Source of the DNA: Clostridium punense
GTDB taxonomy: Bacteria > Bacillota > Clostridia > Clostridiales > Clostridiaceae
Length of the DNA stretch: 64,000 nucleotides
NCBI RefSeq assembly: GCF_017874425.1
Contig: NZ_JAGGLL010000006.1
Location: forward strand, 62,001 to 126,000
Reading direction: 5' to 3'
Shown in pieces: positions 6,931-14,824 of this stretch; the first letter of the stretch is position 1, and every line of letters starts with the position of its first letter. The notes under the pieces were generated by a model. It saw only the letters and a program-made list of their open reading frames with translations. It had not been told where the DNA came from and made no database searches. Position numbers and translations under genes: made by a program.

Positions 6931-8401
6931 GGTTATCCTCCTCATCATAATAAGTTTTTGCTATATTTACTATTTCTTTTTCAAGTCCTAAAAGCATGGC
7001 TATATTAAGTGCATCTTTCGGAACCTTATTTTCTTTCGAAACTCTTTCCAGCTTATATTCCATATGTTCTTGAATAATTTCCACAGAATGAGTTTTATTT
7101 AAATCTATTTTATATTTCAAGCTTTCAAAGTCCACATTTTTAAGCCCTGTAACTTGATAATGATCCATATTATCTTCCACTACTCCATCATAGTGAGTAG
7201 AAATTATACTAACAGTTTGGTACTTTGTAAGGTATGTAGCTAGAGACTTCACTAAGTAATATCCTTCTTTAGGATTAGTTCCCCTTGCAAATTCATCCAA
7301 AGCCACAAAGCCATTACCTCTTTTAACACATTCCACTACTTCCTTCATCTTAATTATTTCTGCTCCAAAGGTACTTAACCCCTTTGAAATTGACTGCATA
7401 TCATCAGAAACGAAATGAATAAAGTCTAGCACTGGAAAGCTAGCTTCTTTAGCAAACACGTAAAAACCCATTTGCCCTAAGATAAGATTTAAAACAATAG
7501 TTTTTAACGCAACCGTTTTTCCTCCCATGTTTGCACCAGTTATTACTGTGGTACCACCTTTTAAATCAAGGGTTACAGGAGTAAATTCTTTTCTTTTTTT
7601 AGTTAAGATGTTCTTAATTTCTGGATTGAAAGCTCCCTTTAAGCTAATATCCATGTGCTGTATAATGCTAGGTTTTATACAATCATACTTTATGGCTAGC
7701 TTTGCTTTTGCTGTAAGTAAATCAAGAATACCTATTGACTTTATGTTTTCTTCCATACTTATTGCATAGTCCGAAAGCCTTAGAGTCAACTCTTTTCGTA
7801 TTCTTAGTTCCTCTTCTTCTTCTAAAATCACTAAATCTAATCGCTGCTGTTTTAGCTTAGCAATTTCATCCTCATTATTAGATGCAAAAATTTGTTTTTC
7901 TTTTTGCCTTTTAAGTTCTCTTATATCTCTAAGGTTTTCACTATACTCCTCATAGATATAAAAGGTAGACATTCTTTCTTTTTGAGGATTTAAAACTCTT
8001 AAAGGCTTGTCTAAAGAATTGAACTTAACTCTAGAAATACTTAAATTTGCTCTAGTTGTAAGTTCCATTAACTCTTCACTCAAAATAGAAAAATACTTTA
8101 TTTCATAAAGCTCTACTTCATCCAAAGTTTCTTTTTCTTTACATCTATTAATTGAGGCCTTTATATCTTTTACCTTGCAAAATATCCTTCCAATTTCAGC
8201 AAACTCTTCGGGGTAATCCTTCATAGCTTTTATAAGGATTCCTATATCCTCCAGCTCCTGTTGTAAGCTTTGAACTTCATTGACTTTATATGGTTTTATA
8301 AGTTTTTTCTCTTCTATACCATAAAAAGTAGTTATCTCAAGTTCATCCATTACAAAAGAAAGTCCAATTTGCTCTCTTTGTTCATTATCTAAAAATTTCA
8401 T
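6920..8401 (-). CDS. kamC: MutS-like ATPase KamC, aminomutase maintenance
   Basis: A 493-residue MutS-family ATPase found in lysine-fermentation clusters; NCBI-type names describe it as the ATPase of a lysine 5,6-aminomutase reactivase, and I know of no definitive biochemical proof. The C-terminal half carries Walker A GANMGGKTVALK near residue 300, the DDMQSISKGLSTFGAEI region, and Walker B FVALDEFARGTNP near 375 with the conserved His of STHYDG after it. The N-terminal half is mostly helical and lacks MutS mismatch-recognition motifs. The ATG at 8401 has GGAGGG 7-8 bases upstream; an in-frame extension to 8425 has no better signal. It starts one base after the kamB stop, so the two products are probably partners. 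Confidence 0.88.
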   Translation of the reverse strand: MKFLDNEQREQIGLSFVMDELEITTFYGIEEKKLIKPYKVNEVQSLQQELEDIGILIKAMKDYPEEFAEIGRIFCKVKDIKASINRCKEKETLDEVELYEIKYFSILSEELMELTTRANLSISRVKFNSLDKPLRVLNPQKERMSTFYIYEEYSENLRDIRELKRQKEKQIFASNNEDEIAKLKQQRLDLVILEEEEELRIRKELTLRLSDYAISMEENIKSIGILDLLTAKAKLAIKYDCIKPSIIQHMDISLKGAFNPEIKNILTKKRKEFTPVTLDLKGGTTVITGANMGGKTVALKTIVLNLILGQMGFYVFAKEASFPVLDFIHFVSDDMQSISKGLSTFGAEIIKMKEVVECVKRGNGFVALDEFARGTNPKEGYYLVKSLATYLTKYQTVSIISTHYDGVVEDNMDHYQVTGLKNVDFESLKYKIDLNKTHSVEIIQEHMEYKLERVSKENKVPKDALNIAMLLGLEKEIVNIAKTYYDEEDNHGK

Positions 8402-8402
8402 A

Positions 8403-9428
8403 CTATCGCCCTCCAACCACGTCAAACACTGGTACAGCTAGGCACTGTCTTAATCCCTCTAAAAATTTGTCCTTATCAAATTCATAGCCATAGGGTGACT
8501 TTGGATTTGCTGTGACACAAACTACATTAATAGGATTAACAACCTTAATAATTCCTCCTTGTTTCTGGAACTTATAAAGAGTATCGCTAGTTAAAAACAC
8601 CTTAGTTCCATCCTCCACAAGGAAAGTAATTTGCTTATAAAGATTTGTAGATTTCATTATATCCTCTATAAGCTTATCAGAAATTACACCTTTAATAACA
8701 ACATAGGTTACAGTTTCATCTAGAGCTTCTACAATCTCCTTAGAGGCTTCTAGGGCGGTTAAAACTTCCAGTGTTCTATGGGTGCAATCCTTGTAAATAA
8801 CACCAACTCTTCCTTGGCCTATAATATGTCTTCCTACATTAACAATAGAACTATCATCCTCATGGGGTAGGCTTAACAGCTCAATTGTATGTTTTGTTTC
8901 ATCTATAACTTTTCTCATACTTCTTGACAGAGCAGCTCCAGTAGATAAAATTGTTGCTTTCGTTATGGCGGGAGATGCAAAAGTTTTTCTACTTAAGGCT
9001 CCATCAATTATTACTAGTTCAGAACCTAGAGATAAAAGTTCTTCACGAATTTGGGCTAGATAAGAATTTAGCGAAGGTCCACCTAAGTCTACATACCCAT
9101 CACTTAAGGCCCTACAGATGATAACTTCACCCATAGGTGTATGTATACCAGTGGATTTAATGATTTCTCTAGTAATATCACTATTAAATAGGCATTGTTT
9201 TGCAGTTGCTAAAACAGTGCCTTCTTCAATGTAAATCTTGGGTTTTTCAGTAGCAGTAACCCTATCTACTTCTTCTCCATCACGTCCTATAGAAGTAAGT
9301 CCTAGGGGCATTTTGCCCCTAGCTTCCTTCAATATGTGATTTAAAGTAGTGGTTTTTCCTACATTTTTATTCATACCTATAATAGATACACTATCATAAG
9401 ATTTTATTAGTTTTAAAATTTCATTCAT
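8403..9428 (-). CDS. kamB: KamB, P-loop protein of lysine fermentation
   Basis: A 341-residue protein always found near kamC in lysine-fermentation clusters. It starts MNEILKLIKSYDSVSIIG and has a P-loop at residues 18-27 (GMNKNVGKTT), so it binds nucleotide. The likely role, from family naming, is subunit of a reactivating system that exchanges inactivated cobalamin in lysine 5,6-aminomutase. Further glycine-rich segments (SDGYVDLGGPS near 110, GQGRVGVIY near 205) and a VIIDGALS strand resemble a P-loop NTPase core. GAGGG precedes the ATG. It lies 40 bp after kamA and one base before kamC. Function is from genomic association more than biochemistry. Confidence 0.85.
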   Translation of the reverse strand: MNEILKLIKSYDSVSIIGMNKNVGKTTTLNHILKEARGKMPLGLTSIGRDGEEVDRVTATEKPKIYIEEGTVLATAKQCLFNSDITREIIKSTGIHTPMGEVIICRALSDGYVDLGGPSLNSYLAQIREELLSLGSELVIIDGALSRKTFASPAITKATILSTGAALSRSMRKVIDETKHTIELLSLPHEDDSSIVNVGRHIIGQGRVGVIYKDCTHRTLEVLTALEASKEIVEALDETVTYVVIKGVISDKLIEDIMKSTNLYKQITFLVEDGTKVFLTSDTLYKFQKQGGIIKVVNPINVVCVTANPKSPYGYEFDKDKFLEGLRQCLAVPVFDVVGGR

Positions 9429-9468
9429 ATAATCCCTCGATTTCTGAAAATCTTGGATTTTCTAAGAA

Positions 9469-10716
9469 TTAGTGTGAATGTCTTTCATTTCTCTCTAATC
9501 CCATTGGCTCTAGGGCTAACTTCTCTCCGTTTAGAAGTCCTGCTACACCAACTTTATGAACTTCTTTCTTGCCTGTGCAAACATCACAAGTACATCCTGG
9601 AGTGTAGTCTGTTGGTTGAGCATAAGTTGTTATAACTCCCTCAAAGTTTCTTAATATTACTTTGTCATGGCTTTGAGAAATAATGTAGTTAGGCATTACT
9701 GGAGTTTTTCCACCACCGCCTGGAGCGTCAACAACGAAAGTTGGTACGCAGTATCCTGAAGTATGTCCTCTTAAACCTTCAATGATTTCTATACCCTTAG
9801 AAACTGGAGTTCTGAAGTGCTCTAGTCCTAGTGATAAGTCACATTGGTAAATATAGTATGGTCTAACTCTCATTTTAACTAATCCATGTACTAAGTCTTT
9901 CATTACATGAACACAGTCATTTACTCCTCTTAAAAGTACTGATTGGTTTCCTAATGGGATACCTGCATTAGCCATTCTCTCACAAGCTGCTTTTGCTTCT
10001 TCAGTAATTTCATTTGGATGGTTAAAGTGAGTATTTAACCAGATTGGATGATATTTTTTAAGCATATTTACAAGGTTATCAGTAATTCTTTGTGGCATAA
10101 CTACTGGAACTCTTGATCCTAGTCTTATGATTTCAACGTGTGGTATTTCTCTTAATTTGCTGATGATATACTCTAAAGTTTCATCATTAACAAGTAATGC
10201 ATCTCCACCTGATAAAAGAACGTCTCTTACCACAGGGTTGTTTCTGATATATTCTATAGCCTTATCAATTCTTTCCATTGGCATAGCATCATCTTTTTGA
10301 CCAGCAAATCTTCTTCTTGTACAGTGTCTGCAGTACATTGAACATTGGTCAGTGATTAATAATAATACTCTGTCTGGATATCTGTGAGTTAATCCTGGTA
10401 CAGGTGAATCAGTATCCTCATGTAGTGGATCTTCTAAGTCAGCAGCAGCTCTGTGAGTCTCAAGTCCTGTTGGAATTGCTTGCTTTCTAACTGGATCCTC
10501 TGGATTAGTTGGATCGATTAAAGATAAGTAGTATGGAGTTATTGCCATTCTTAATGTTTGAAGGCATTTTTTTGCTCCTTCTTCTTCCTCTTCAGTTAGT
10601 GGAATATACTTTTTTAATTCCTCTAAAGTTTCAATTCTGTTTCTTGTTTGCCATTTCCAATCGTTCCATTGTTCATCAGTTACATTTGGAAATAATTCAT
10701 GTCTACGATTAATCAT
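9469..10716 (-). CDS. kamA: L-lysine 2,3-aminomutase
   Basis: Radical-SAM, PLP-dependent enzyme that converts L-lysine to L-beta-lysine, the first step of lysine fermentation. The 415-residue sequence has the radical-SAM cluster motif CxxxCxxC as CSMYCRHC with Cys125, Cys129 and Cys132, and the PLP-binding lysine in PGGGGK near residue 337, both at the positions known from the C. subterminale enzyme. The C-terminal zinc-binding cysteines GCTCDVC are near 377. From memory the sequence is very close to the C. subterminale SB4 protein from MINRR onward. The start has GGGGGG eight bases upstream. About 190 bp separate it from kdd and include a small Lys-rich ORF. Confidence 0.98.
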   Translation of the reverse strand: MINRRHELFPNVTDEQWNDWKWQTRNRIETLEELKKYIPLTEEEEEGAKKCLQTLRMAITPYYLSLIDPTNPEDPVRKQAIPTGLETHRAAADLEDPLHEDTDSPVPGLTHRYPDRVLLLITDQCSMYCRHCTRRRFAGQKDDAMPMERIDKAIEYIRNNPVVRDVLLSGGDALLVNDETLEYIISKLREIPHVEIIRLGSRVPVVMPQRITDNLVNMLKKYHPIWLNTHFNHPNEITEEAKAACERMANAGIPLGNQSVLLRGVNDCVHVMKDLVHGLVKMRVRPYYIYQCDLSLGLEHFRTPVSKGIEIIEGLRGHTSGYCVPTFVVDAPGGGGKTPVMPNYIISQSHDKVILRNFEGVITTYAQPTDYTPGCTCDVCTGKKEVHKVGVAGLLNGEKLALEPMGLERNERHSH

Positions 10717-10792
10717 TTATTTTTCCCCCCGCATATTTAATATAATCTATTTAATTACTTTTAATACTTTTTATAAGAAACCAAGGCAAACA

Positions 10793-10843
10793 CTAAGCTT
10801 TTAAGTAGTCCTCCCCCAGTTTCCTTAACTTTTTAGATTTCAT
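10793..10843 (-). CDS. Possible 16-aa Lys-rich leader peptide before kamA
   Basis: A minimal ORF reading MKSKKLRKLGEDYLKA, with five lysines in 16 residues, preceded by AAGG eight bases before the ATG. It lies in the 190-bp kdd-kamA gap on the operon strand. A Lys-rich peptide ahead of a lysine gene recalls translational leader peptides, but no attenuator hairpin follows it clearly and it may be chance in an A-rich region. Confidence 0.25.
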   Translation of the reverse strand: MKSKKLRKLGEDYLKA

Positions 10844-10906
10844 ATGCCAAACCTTAAAACTAAAAGTCTATAACCATATACCTCTTAATGAAAAATGCGA
10901 TTTATA

Positions 10907-11950
10907 TTATACGTATAATTCTTCAAACATTTTTCTTAAGTTTTCGTTTTCTCTTAACTCTTCTAAAGTTATTTCAGCATGTCCTTTAGTATATCCGTTT
11001 CCTATGATCATAGTAACGTCTTTACCTACACCTTCAGCTCCTAATGCTGATTTTGTAAAGCTTGTAGCCATTGAGAAGAAGTAAACTATACCATCATCTT
11101 TAACTGGTAGTATTGTTGACATTTCAGTGTTTGCTACGTTTACGCAGTTGATAGATACATCAACTTCTTTTCCATTGTTGTTTTCCATAGCTGCATTCAT
11201 TACATCTACCGGCTTAGTAGCATCTCCGATAACGATTATTAGTCTTGGTCCAAAATCTAATCTTCTTAATCTTGAAGCTTCTTCTTCATTTCTTACTAGA
11301 GCTATAACTCTTCCAGTTGGTCCAACTCTCTTAACAGCTTCATAGCAGCAAAGCATTCCTGATTTTCCTGCTCCTCCTAATATTAAAACTGCTTGACCTG
11401 GAGTTACAAGCTTAGCAACTTGAGCTGGTGCTCCTGCAACGTCTAATGCAGCTAATGCTAATGTTTCTTCCATATCTGTTGGAAGTTTTGCATAGATTCC
11501 GCTTTCGAAAAGTACTGCTTTTCCTTTGATTTCTACTCTATCGATGTCTGGTTTAATATCGATTATTTCATCTATTCTAAGTGGAGTTAAAGAAAGTGAT
11601 ACTAACGTAGCAATTTTATCTCCAACTACTAAGTCAGTTTTTCCTTCTAAAGCTTCTCCGATTTTCTCTATTGTTCCAATTAACATTCCGCCTGATCCTG
11701 TAACTGGATTTTGCATTTTTCCTCTTTCAGCTACAATCTCAAGAATTTTTGCTTTTATTTTTTCGATATCATGATTAGCTTCTTCCTCAATTTGAGTAAA
11801 GCTTGCTGAATCGATGTTTAAAGCTTGAACATCGATTAATATTTCATTATCATAGATATCCATGTTATTATCAATTTTTACTGCTGGTTGTGGTAATACT
11901 GATTTTGGTTCTATAACTCTGTGAGTTCCATATTTGCATCCTTTTTTCAT
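10907..11950 (-). CDS. kdd: 3,5-diaminohexanoate dehydrogenase
   Basis: NAD-dependent L-erythro-3,5-diaminohexanoate dehydrogenase, oxidising the product of KamDE to 3-keto-5-aminohexanoate with ammonia release. It is 347 residues. The start MKKGCKYGTHRVIEPKSVLP is typical of the family. A GroES-like N-terminal half with GSGGMLIGTIEKIG near residue 85 is followed by a Rossmann fold with VLILGGAGKSGMLCC near 190 for NAD binding, as in medium-chain dehydrogenase relatives. GAAAGGGG precedes the ATG. It lies 37 bp downstream of kce in the operon. The functional call rests on strong family similarity and on the complete surrounding pathway. Confidence 0.95.
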   Translation of the reverse strand: MKKGCKYGTHRVIEPKSVLPQPAVKIDNNMDIYDNEILIDVQALNIDSASFTQIEEEANHDIEKIKAKILEIVAERGKMQNPVTGSGGMLIGTIEKIGEALEGKTDLVVGDKIATLVSLSLTPLRIDEIIDIKPDIDRVEIKGKAVLFESGIYAKLPTDMEETLALAALDVAGAPAQVAKLVTPGQAVLILGGAGKSGMLCCYEAVKRVGPTGRVIALVRNEEEASRLRRLDFGPRLIIVIGDATKPVDVMNAAMENNNGKEVDVSINCVNVANTEMSTILPVKDDGIVYFFSMATSFTKSALGAEGVGKDVTMIIGNGYTKGHAEITLEELRENENLRKMFEELYV

Positions 11951-11987
11951 TTTAAAAGACCCCTTTCAATAACAAACTATTTATATC

Positions 11988-12818
11988 TTAAACCTCTAGT
12001 GGTTTTAACCCTAAAATCTCTCTTGCTTCTTTTGGAGTTGCAATTTCTCTTCCTAGCTCTTTTGCAAGTCTTACTACTTTCTCAACAAGAACTGCGTTAG
12101 ATTCTGCTATTACTCCTTTTTCAACATAGATATTATCCTCAAAGCCAACTCTAACATGTCCACCAGCTATAATTGACATAGCTGCTAGTGGGAATTCATA
12201 TCTTCCTATTCCTGCTACACTAAAAGTACTTCCTACTGGAAGGCTTTCTTTCATAAATAAGAAATCTCTCATATCTCCTGCAATACCACCATTTACGCCC
12301 ATAACAAAGCTAAAGTGCATTGGTGCTTTTATGTAGCCCTTCTTATGAAGTCTTAAAGCCATATCTATCATACCTTTGTCAAAAACTTCAATCTCTGGTT
12401 TAACTCCCATTTCGATCATTTTTGTTCCAAAAGCTTTAATATCGTTTTCAGTGTTAACAAATATTTCATCTCCACCAAAGTTACAAGTTCCGCAATCTAA
12501 AGTCGCCATCTCTGGTGCTAAATCTACCGGTTGTAGTCTTTCCTCATTTGTCATACCTACTGCTCCACCTGTAGATGGTTGAATGATAGCATCTGGACAT
12601 CTTCTTCTAATCTCTTCTATGCATTGTCTAAATCTTTCTCTGTCTTGAGTAGGTGTTCCATCATCTTTTCTTACGTGAAGATGAATTATACTTGCTCCAG
12701 CTTTGTAAGCTTTTTCAGCTTCAATACCAATTTCTTCAACAGTATAAGGAACATTTGGGTTGTGCTCTTTGGTAACTTCTGCACCACAAATAGCTGCAGT
12801 AATTATTAATTTTTCCAT
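11988..12818 (-). CDS. kce: 3-keto-5-aminohexanoate cleavage enzyme
   Basis: BKACE/DUF849 family zinc enzyme that condenses 3-keto-5-aminohexanoate with acetyl-CoA to give acetoacetate and 3-aminobutyryl-CoA. At 276 residues it equals the characterised clostridial enzyme. The zinc and substrate motif IIHLHVRKDDG (HxH) lies near residue 45, QPSTGG near 80 and the GGHVRVGFEDN segment (third zinc-ligand region) near 225. GGAGG is eight bases before the ATG at 12818, so the five-residue longer form from 12833 is rejected. A perfect Rex operator (12836-12853) lies immediately upstream between kal and this gene. Confidence 0.95.
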   Translation of the reverse strand: MEKLIITAAICGAEVTKEHNPNVPYTVEEIGIEAEKAYKAGASIIHLHVRKDDGTPTQDRERFRQCIEEIRRRCPDAIIQPSTGGAVGMTNEERLQPVDLAPEMATLDCGTCNFGGDEIFVNTENDIKAFGTKMIEMGVKPEIEVFDKGMIDMALRLHKKGYIKAPMHFSFVMGVNGGIAGDMRDFLFMKESLPVGSTFSVAGIGRYEFPLAAMSIIAGGHVRVGFEDNIYVEKGVIAESNAVLVEKVVRLAKELGREIATPKEAREILGLKPLEV

Positions 12819-12835
12819 AAACCTAACCTCCAAAT

Positions 12836-12853
12836 TTGTTAATTTTTTAACAA
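12836..12853. promoter_or_regulatory. Perfect Rex operator inside the kam operon
   Basis: TTGTTAA-TTTT-TTAACAA is an exact 18-bp match to the Rex consensus TTGTTAANNNNTTAACAA. It lies 25 bp after the kal stop and 18 bp before the kce start. No clear internal promoter is visible next to it, so Rex might act as a transcription roadblock, or on a weak internal promoter. The transcribed palindrome could also form a short hairpin. Confidence 0.75.
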
Positions 12854-12877
12854 ATATCTTGCAATAAATCCTGCAAT

Positions 12878-13258
12878 TTACTTTCTTTTCTTATCTTTTG
12901 GAACTACACATGTTCCACTTGCTCTACATACAACTATTGGCTCTTCTAAAACATCACAAGCTGAATCATTTATGTCTGGTCTTGGTACTATTACTTTCCT
13001 AGCTTCAAAAACCATTTTTCTTGAAGTATTTCCTACTTGTACAATTTCTCCTACTGCTTCAATGTAATCTCCTGCATAAACTGGTGCTAAGAATTCTACA
13101 CTGTCATAAGCCTTGAATAAACCCTCATCTCCATCATTTAGGATTAATAACTCTGTAGCTACATCTCCAAATAATTGTAACATTCTAGCTCCATCTACTA
13201 GATTTCCGCCATAATGTGCATCATGTGAACTCATTCTTAATCTAATTAATGATTTCAT
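12878..13258 (-). CDS. kal: 3-aminobutyryl-CoA ammonia-lyase
   Basis: Hotdog-fold enzyme (126 aa) that removes ammonia from L-3-aminobutyryl-CoA to give crotonyl-CoA, linking lysine fermentation to butyryl-CoA formation. The N-terminus [24 protein letters not shown] is characteristic; [12 protein letters not shown] and [19 protein letters not shown] are the conserved hotdog segments. GGGAGG is correctly spaced before the ATG. It is the first gene of the operon and follows a lysine riboswitch and an intrinsic terminator at 13438-13472. Its product crotonyl-CoA is the substrate or product of the crotonase and dehydrogenase functions encoded at the left edge. Confidence 0.95.
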   Translation of the reverse strand: MKSLIRLRMSSHDAHYGGNLVDGARMLQLFGDVATELLILNDGDEGLFKAYDSVEFLAPVYAGDYIEAVGEIVQVGNTSRKMVFEARKVIVPRPDINDSACDVLEEPIVVCRASGTCVVPKDKKRK

Positions 13259-13437
13259 AACTGTTCCTCCCTTAATTTCTACCTTTATAATTATTACTTT
13301 AACATCATTTACTTGAAATGATGAAATATGTTACTAACATTATTAAAACAAGTCATCGCATTAAAGTGTTAAAGCGTGAAAACAAAACACCTTTTCTTCC
13401 AAGTTATGTACTTCTGTTAACTGCTGATATGTAGTGA

Positions 13438-13472
13438 AAATAAAAAATGGCACTGAAAAATTCAGCACCATT
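13438..13472 (-). terminator. Riboswitch-controlled terminator before kal
   Basis: On the minus strand arms AATGGTGCTGAA and TTCAGTGCCATT (two G-T pairs) close a TTTT loop, and the hairpin runs into TTTTTTATTTT. It lies between the lysine aptamer and kal. Its 5' arm can instead pair with AAATTCATTGCATT at 13503-13517, an antiterminator alternative. Confidence 0.8.
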
Positions 13473-13524
13473 AACAAACACTCTTATTTTGGAGATTTCT
13501 ATTAATGCAATGAATTTCTCATCA

Positions 13525-13699
13525 CATAAATAGCTCTCCATAAATTATTTATGGCAGTGATAGAAGATTACCCTCTACCCCCAAGTAATATATAAAAAAC
13601 TATATATTCTTTCGGCAAATAAACACTTTGTTCAAATCATTGGAGGTTTTTCTCCTTAACATCTATGAACTACCAACTTTATCTGCACCTCTATTTATG
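13525..13699 (-). ncRNA. Lysine riboswitch aptamer of the kam operon
   Basis: The minus-strand RNA has the lysine-aptamer features in order: a P1 stem of nine perfect pairs (CATAAATAG at 13691-13699 with CTATTTATG at 13525-13533), AGAGGTGC just inside P1, TTGGTAGT, GCCGAAAG, and the 3' segment CACTGCCA...TGGAGAGCTATTT, which aligns with B. subtilis lysC (GAGGTGCG, GCCGAAG, CTGTCA...TGGAGGGCTATC). A promoter lies upstream and a terminator downstream. Because the operon degrades lysine, and because the P1/P5 strand can alternatively pair with 13490-13503, I infer an ON switch. Ligand and direction need an assay. Confidence 0.88.
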
Positions 13700-13718
13700 A
13701 CATATTTAATTTTTAACA

Positions 13719-13736
13719 AGGCATTTGAAAATGCCT
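13719..13736. repeat. 18-bp perfect palindrome of the AGGCATTT family
   Basis: AGGCATTT-GA-AAATGCCT is the terminal inverted repeat of the MITE-like family joined head to head. It lies in the 5' leader between the kam promoter and the lysine aptamer. Confidence 0.6.
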
Positions 13737-13758
13737 AATATCTTTTACTCTCAATATC

Positions 13759-13787
13759 ATTATAATATTCTGATAAAAAAAAAGCAA
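13759..13787 (-). promoter_or_regulatory. Promoter of the lysine-fermentation operon
   Basis: TTGCTT (13782-13787) and a consensus TATAAT (13759-13764) are 17 bp apart on the minus strand. Transcription would begin near 13752, about 50 bp before the lysine aptamer. Confidence 0.65.
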
Positions 13788-13874
13788 TATATTTTTTTTC
13801 TCAAAATTATGTTTATATTAAGAAATTTTTAAAAAATTCAAATATTTTTCATAACTCTCGACATGATTTATTTT

Positions 13875-13934
13875 AGGAATTTGAAAATAAGTAATAAGAC
13901 ACCTTACTAATTTACTTATTTTTTTGAAATGCCT
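13875..13934. repeat. Short 60-bp palindromic derivative of the MITE family
   Basis: Ends AGGAATTTGAAAATAAGTAA and TTACTTATTTTTTTGAAATGCCT-type sequence pair over about 20 bp around a short centre. The ends match the large repeat, but the 100-bp core is missing. The last base overlaps the stop codon of the DUF503 gene. Confidence 0.65.
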
Positions 13935-14215
13935 TATATTATCTCAATGTATGAATCTATTACATCAGCCTCAGAAATTTCCTCAATGTAATTTACTACA
14001 TTTTGAACTATAGAATTAGCATGAGAAGTAGTTGTACTCACTGCAACTATGCCAATTACTATACTTTGATGCAAATCTTGATCTTCTACTTCAGCTATAG
14101 ATACATTATATTTATTTCTTACCTTTTGTATTAAACTTTTTACAACCATTCTCTTTTCTTTTAAAGAGTGGGAAAAAGGTGCATTCATATAAACTTTACA
14201 ACTTCCAATTATCAT
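13934..14215 (-). CDS. DUF503 family protein (YlxP-like)
   Basis: A 93-residue protein matching the DUF503/YlxP family: N-terminal MIIGSCKVYMNAPFSHSLKEKRMVVKS with the conserved SLKEKR, then KYNVSIAEVEDQDLHQSIVIGIVAVS with the family AEV-x-DQDLWQ-like motif. The fold is ferredoxin-like and it is cytoplasmic. Bacillus ylxP lies in the nusA-infB operon and is thought to be linked to ribosome function, but the role is unproven. Here it is not in that context; it follows an unknown 175-aa gene by 15 bp and probably shares its transcript. Its stop codon TAA is partly formed by the end of a short palindromic repeat. Confidence 0.88.
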   Translation of the reverse strand: MIIGSCKVYMNAPFSHSLKEKRMVVKSLIQKVRNKYNVSIAEVEDQDLHQSIVIGIVAVSTTTSHANSIVQNVVNYIEEISEADVIDSYIEII

Positions 14216-14230
14216 ATATCTATCCTCTAC

Positions 14231-14758
14231 TTAACTTTCAATAATATCTTCTCCTAATTCTCGCCAAAGATAATAGTCATCTATAAATTTATCACTTAGT
14301 TCTTCAAGCATCTTTCTATATTGCTTTTTACTCCATTTACAATCGGTTTTAAGGCATCTTTCTATGTATTCTTTGAAAAAAGGCTTCATTGTATTTTCTA
14401 AGGAAATTTCCTTAACTAAGTTATTATTATTATCACAAAGTATTATGTAAATATACTTCTGTTTCACAAGATTTAACAATAATTTTAAGCATTTACTATC
14501 ATTATAATCAAACCAAAATTTATAATAACTATTAAATCCCCTTTCTCTTAGGTTTACTACTATATATTGAGCTAAAACTTTACCACTTTTAAGAAATGCT
14601 CCCCTAATAGCAACATGAGGATTTACTACTTGGGTTTTTAGCACTCTAAAATCATCCTTTATAACTATTAAAGTATTGCTACTTAATTTAATCTTATTTT
14701 CTATTAAGGTTGATGAATTGGAAGGCAAGTTTATAATAATTTCCTCTAAGCTTTTCAC
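14231..14758 (-). CDS. Hypothetical protein, 175 aa
   Basis: I do not recognise this protein. It has no signal peptide, no clear membrane segment and no cysteine motif. It contains a central beta-rich part (VLAQYIVVNLRERGFNSYYKFWFDY near residue 62) and a charged helical C-terminus (KKQYRKMLEELSDKFIDDYYLWRELGED). The only start consistent with the frame is a GTG at 14758, with a weak ribosome-binding site, so the true N-terminus is uncertain. It lies upstream of the DUF503 gene and downstream of the candidate RNA at 14825-15056, so it may be transcribed with either. Confidence 0.65.
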   Translation of the reverse strand: MKSLEEIIINLPSNSSTLIENKIKLSSNTLIVIKDDFRVLKTQVVNPHVAIRGAFLKSGKVLAQYIVVNLRERGFNSYYKFWFDYNDSKCLKLLLNLVKQKYIYIILCDNNNNLVKEISLENTMKPFFKEYIERCLKTDCKWSKKQYRKMLEELSDKFIDDYYLWRELGEDIIES

Positions 14759-14824
14759 ATTGTTGACCGTTGTATAAAATCTACTAAAATCTAGTATTTA
14801 GAGATTTATTCCTTATTCAATGCA

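Noticed and set aside
13719-13736. Additional Rex or repressor operator in the kam leader
   Set aside because: The sequence differs from the Rex consensus and matches the MITE terminal repeats.
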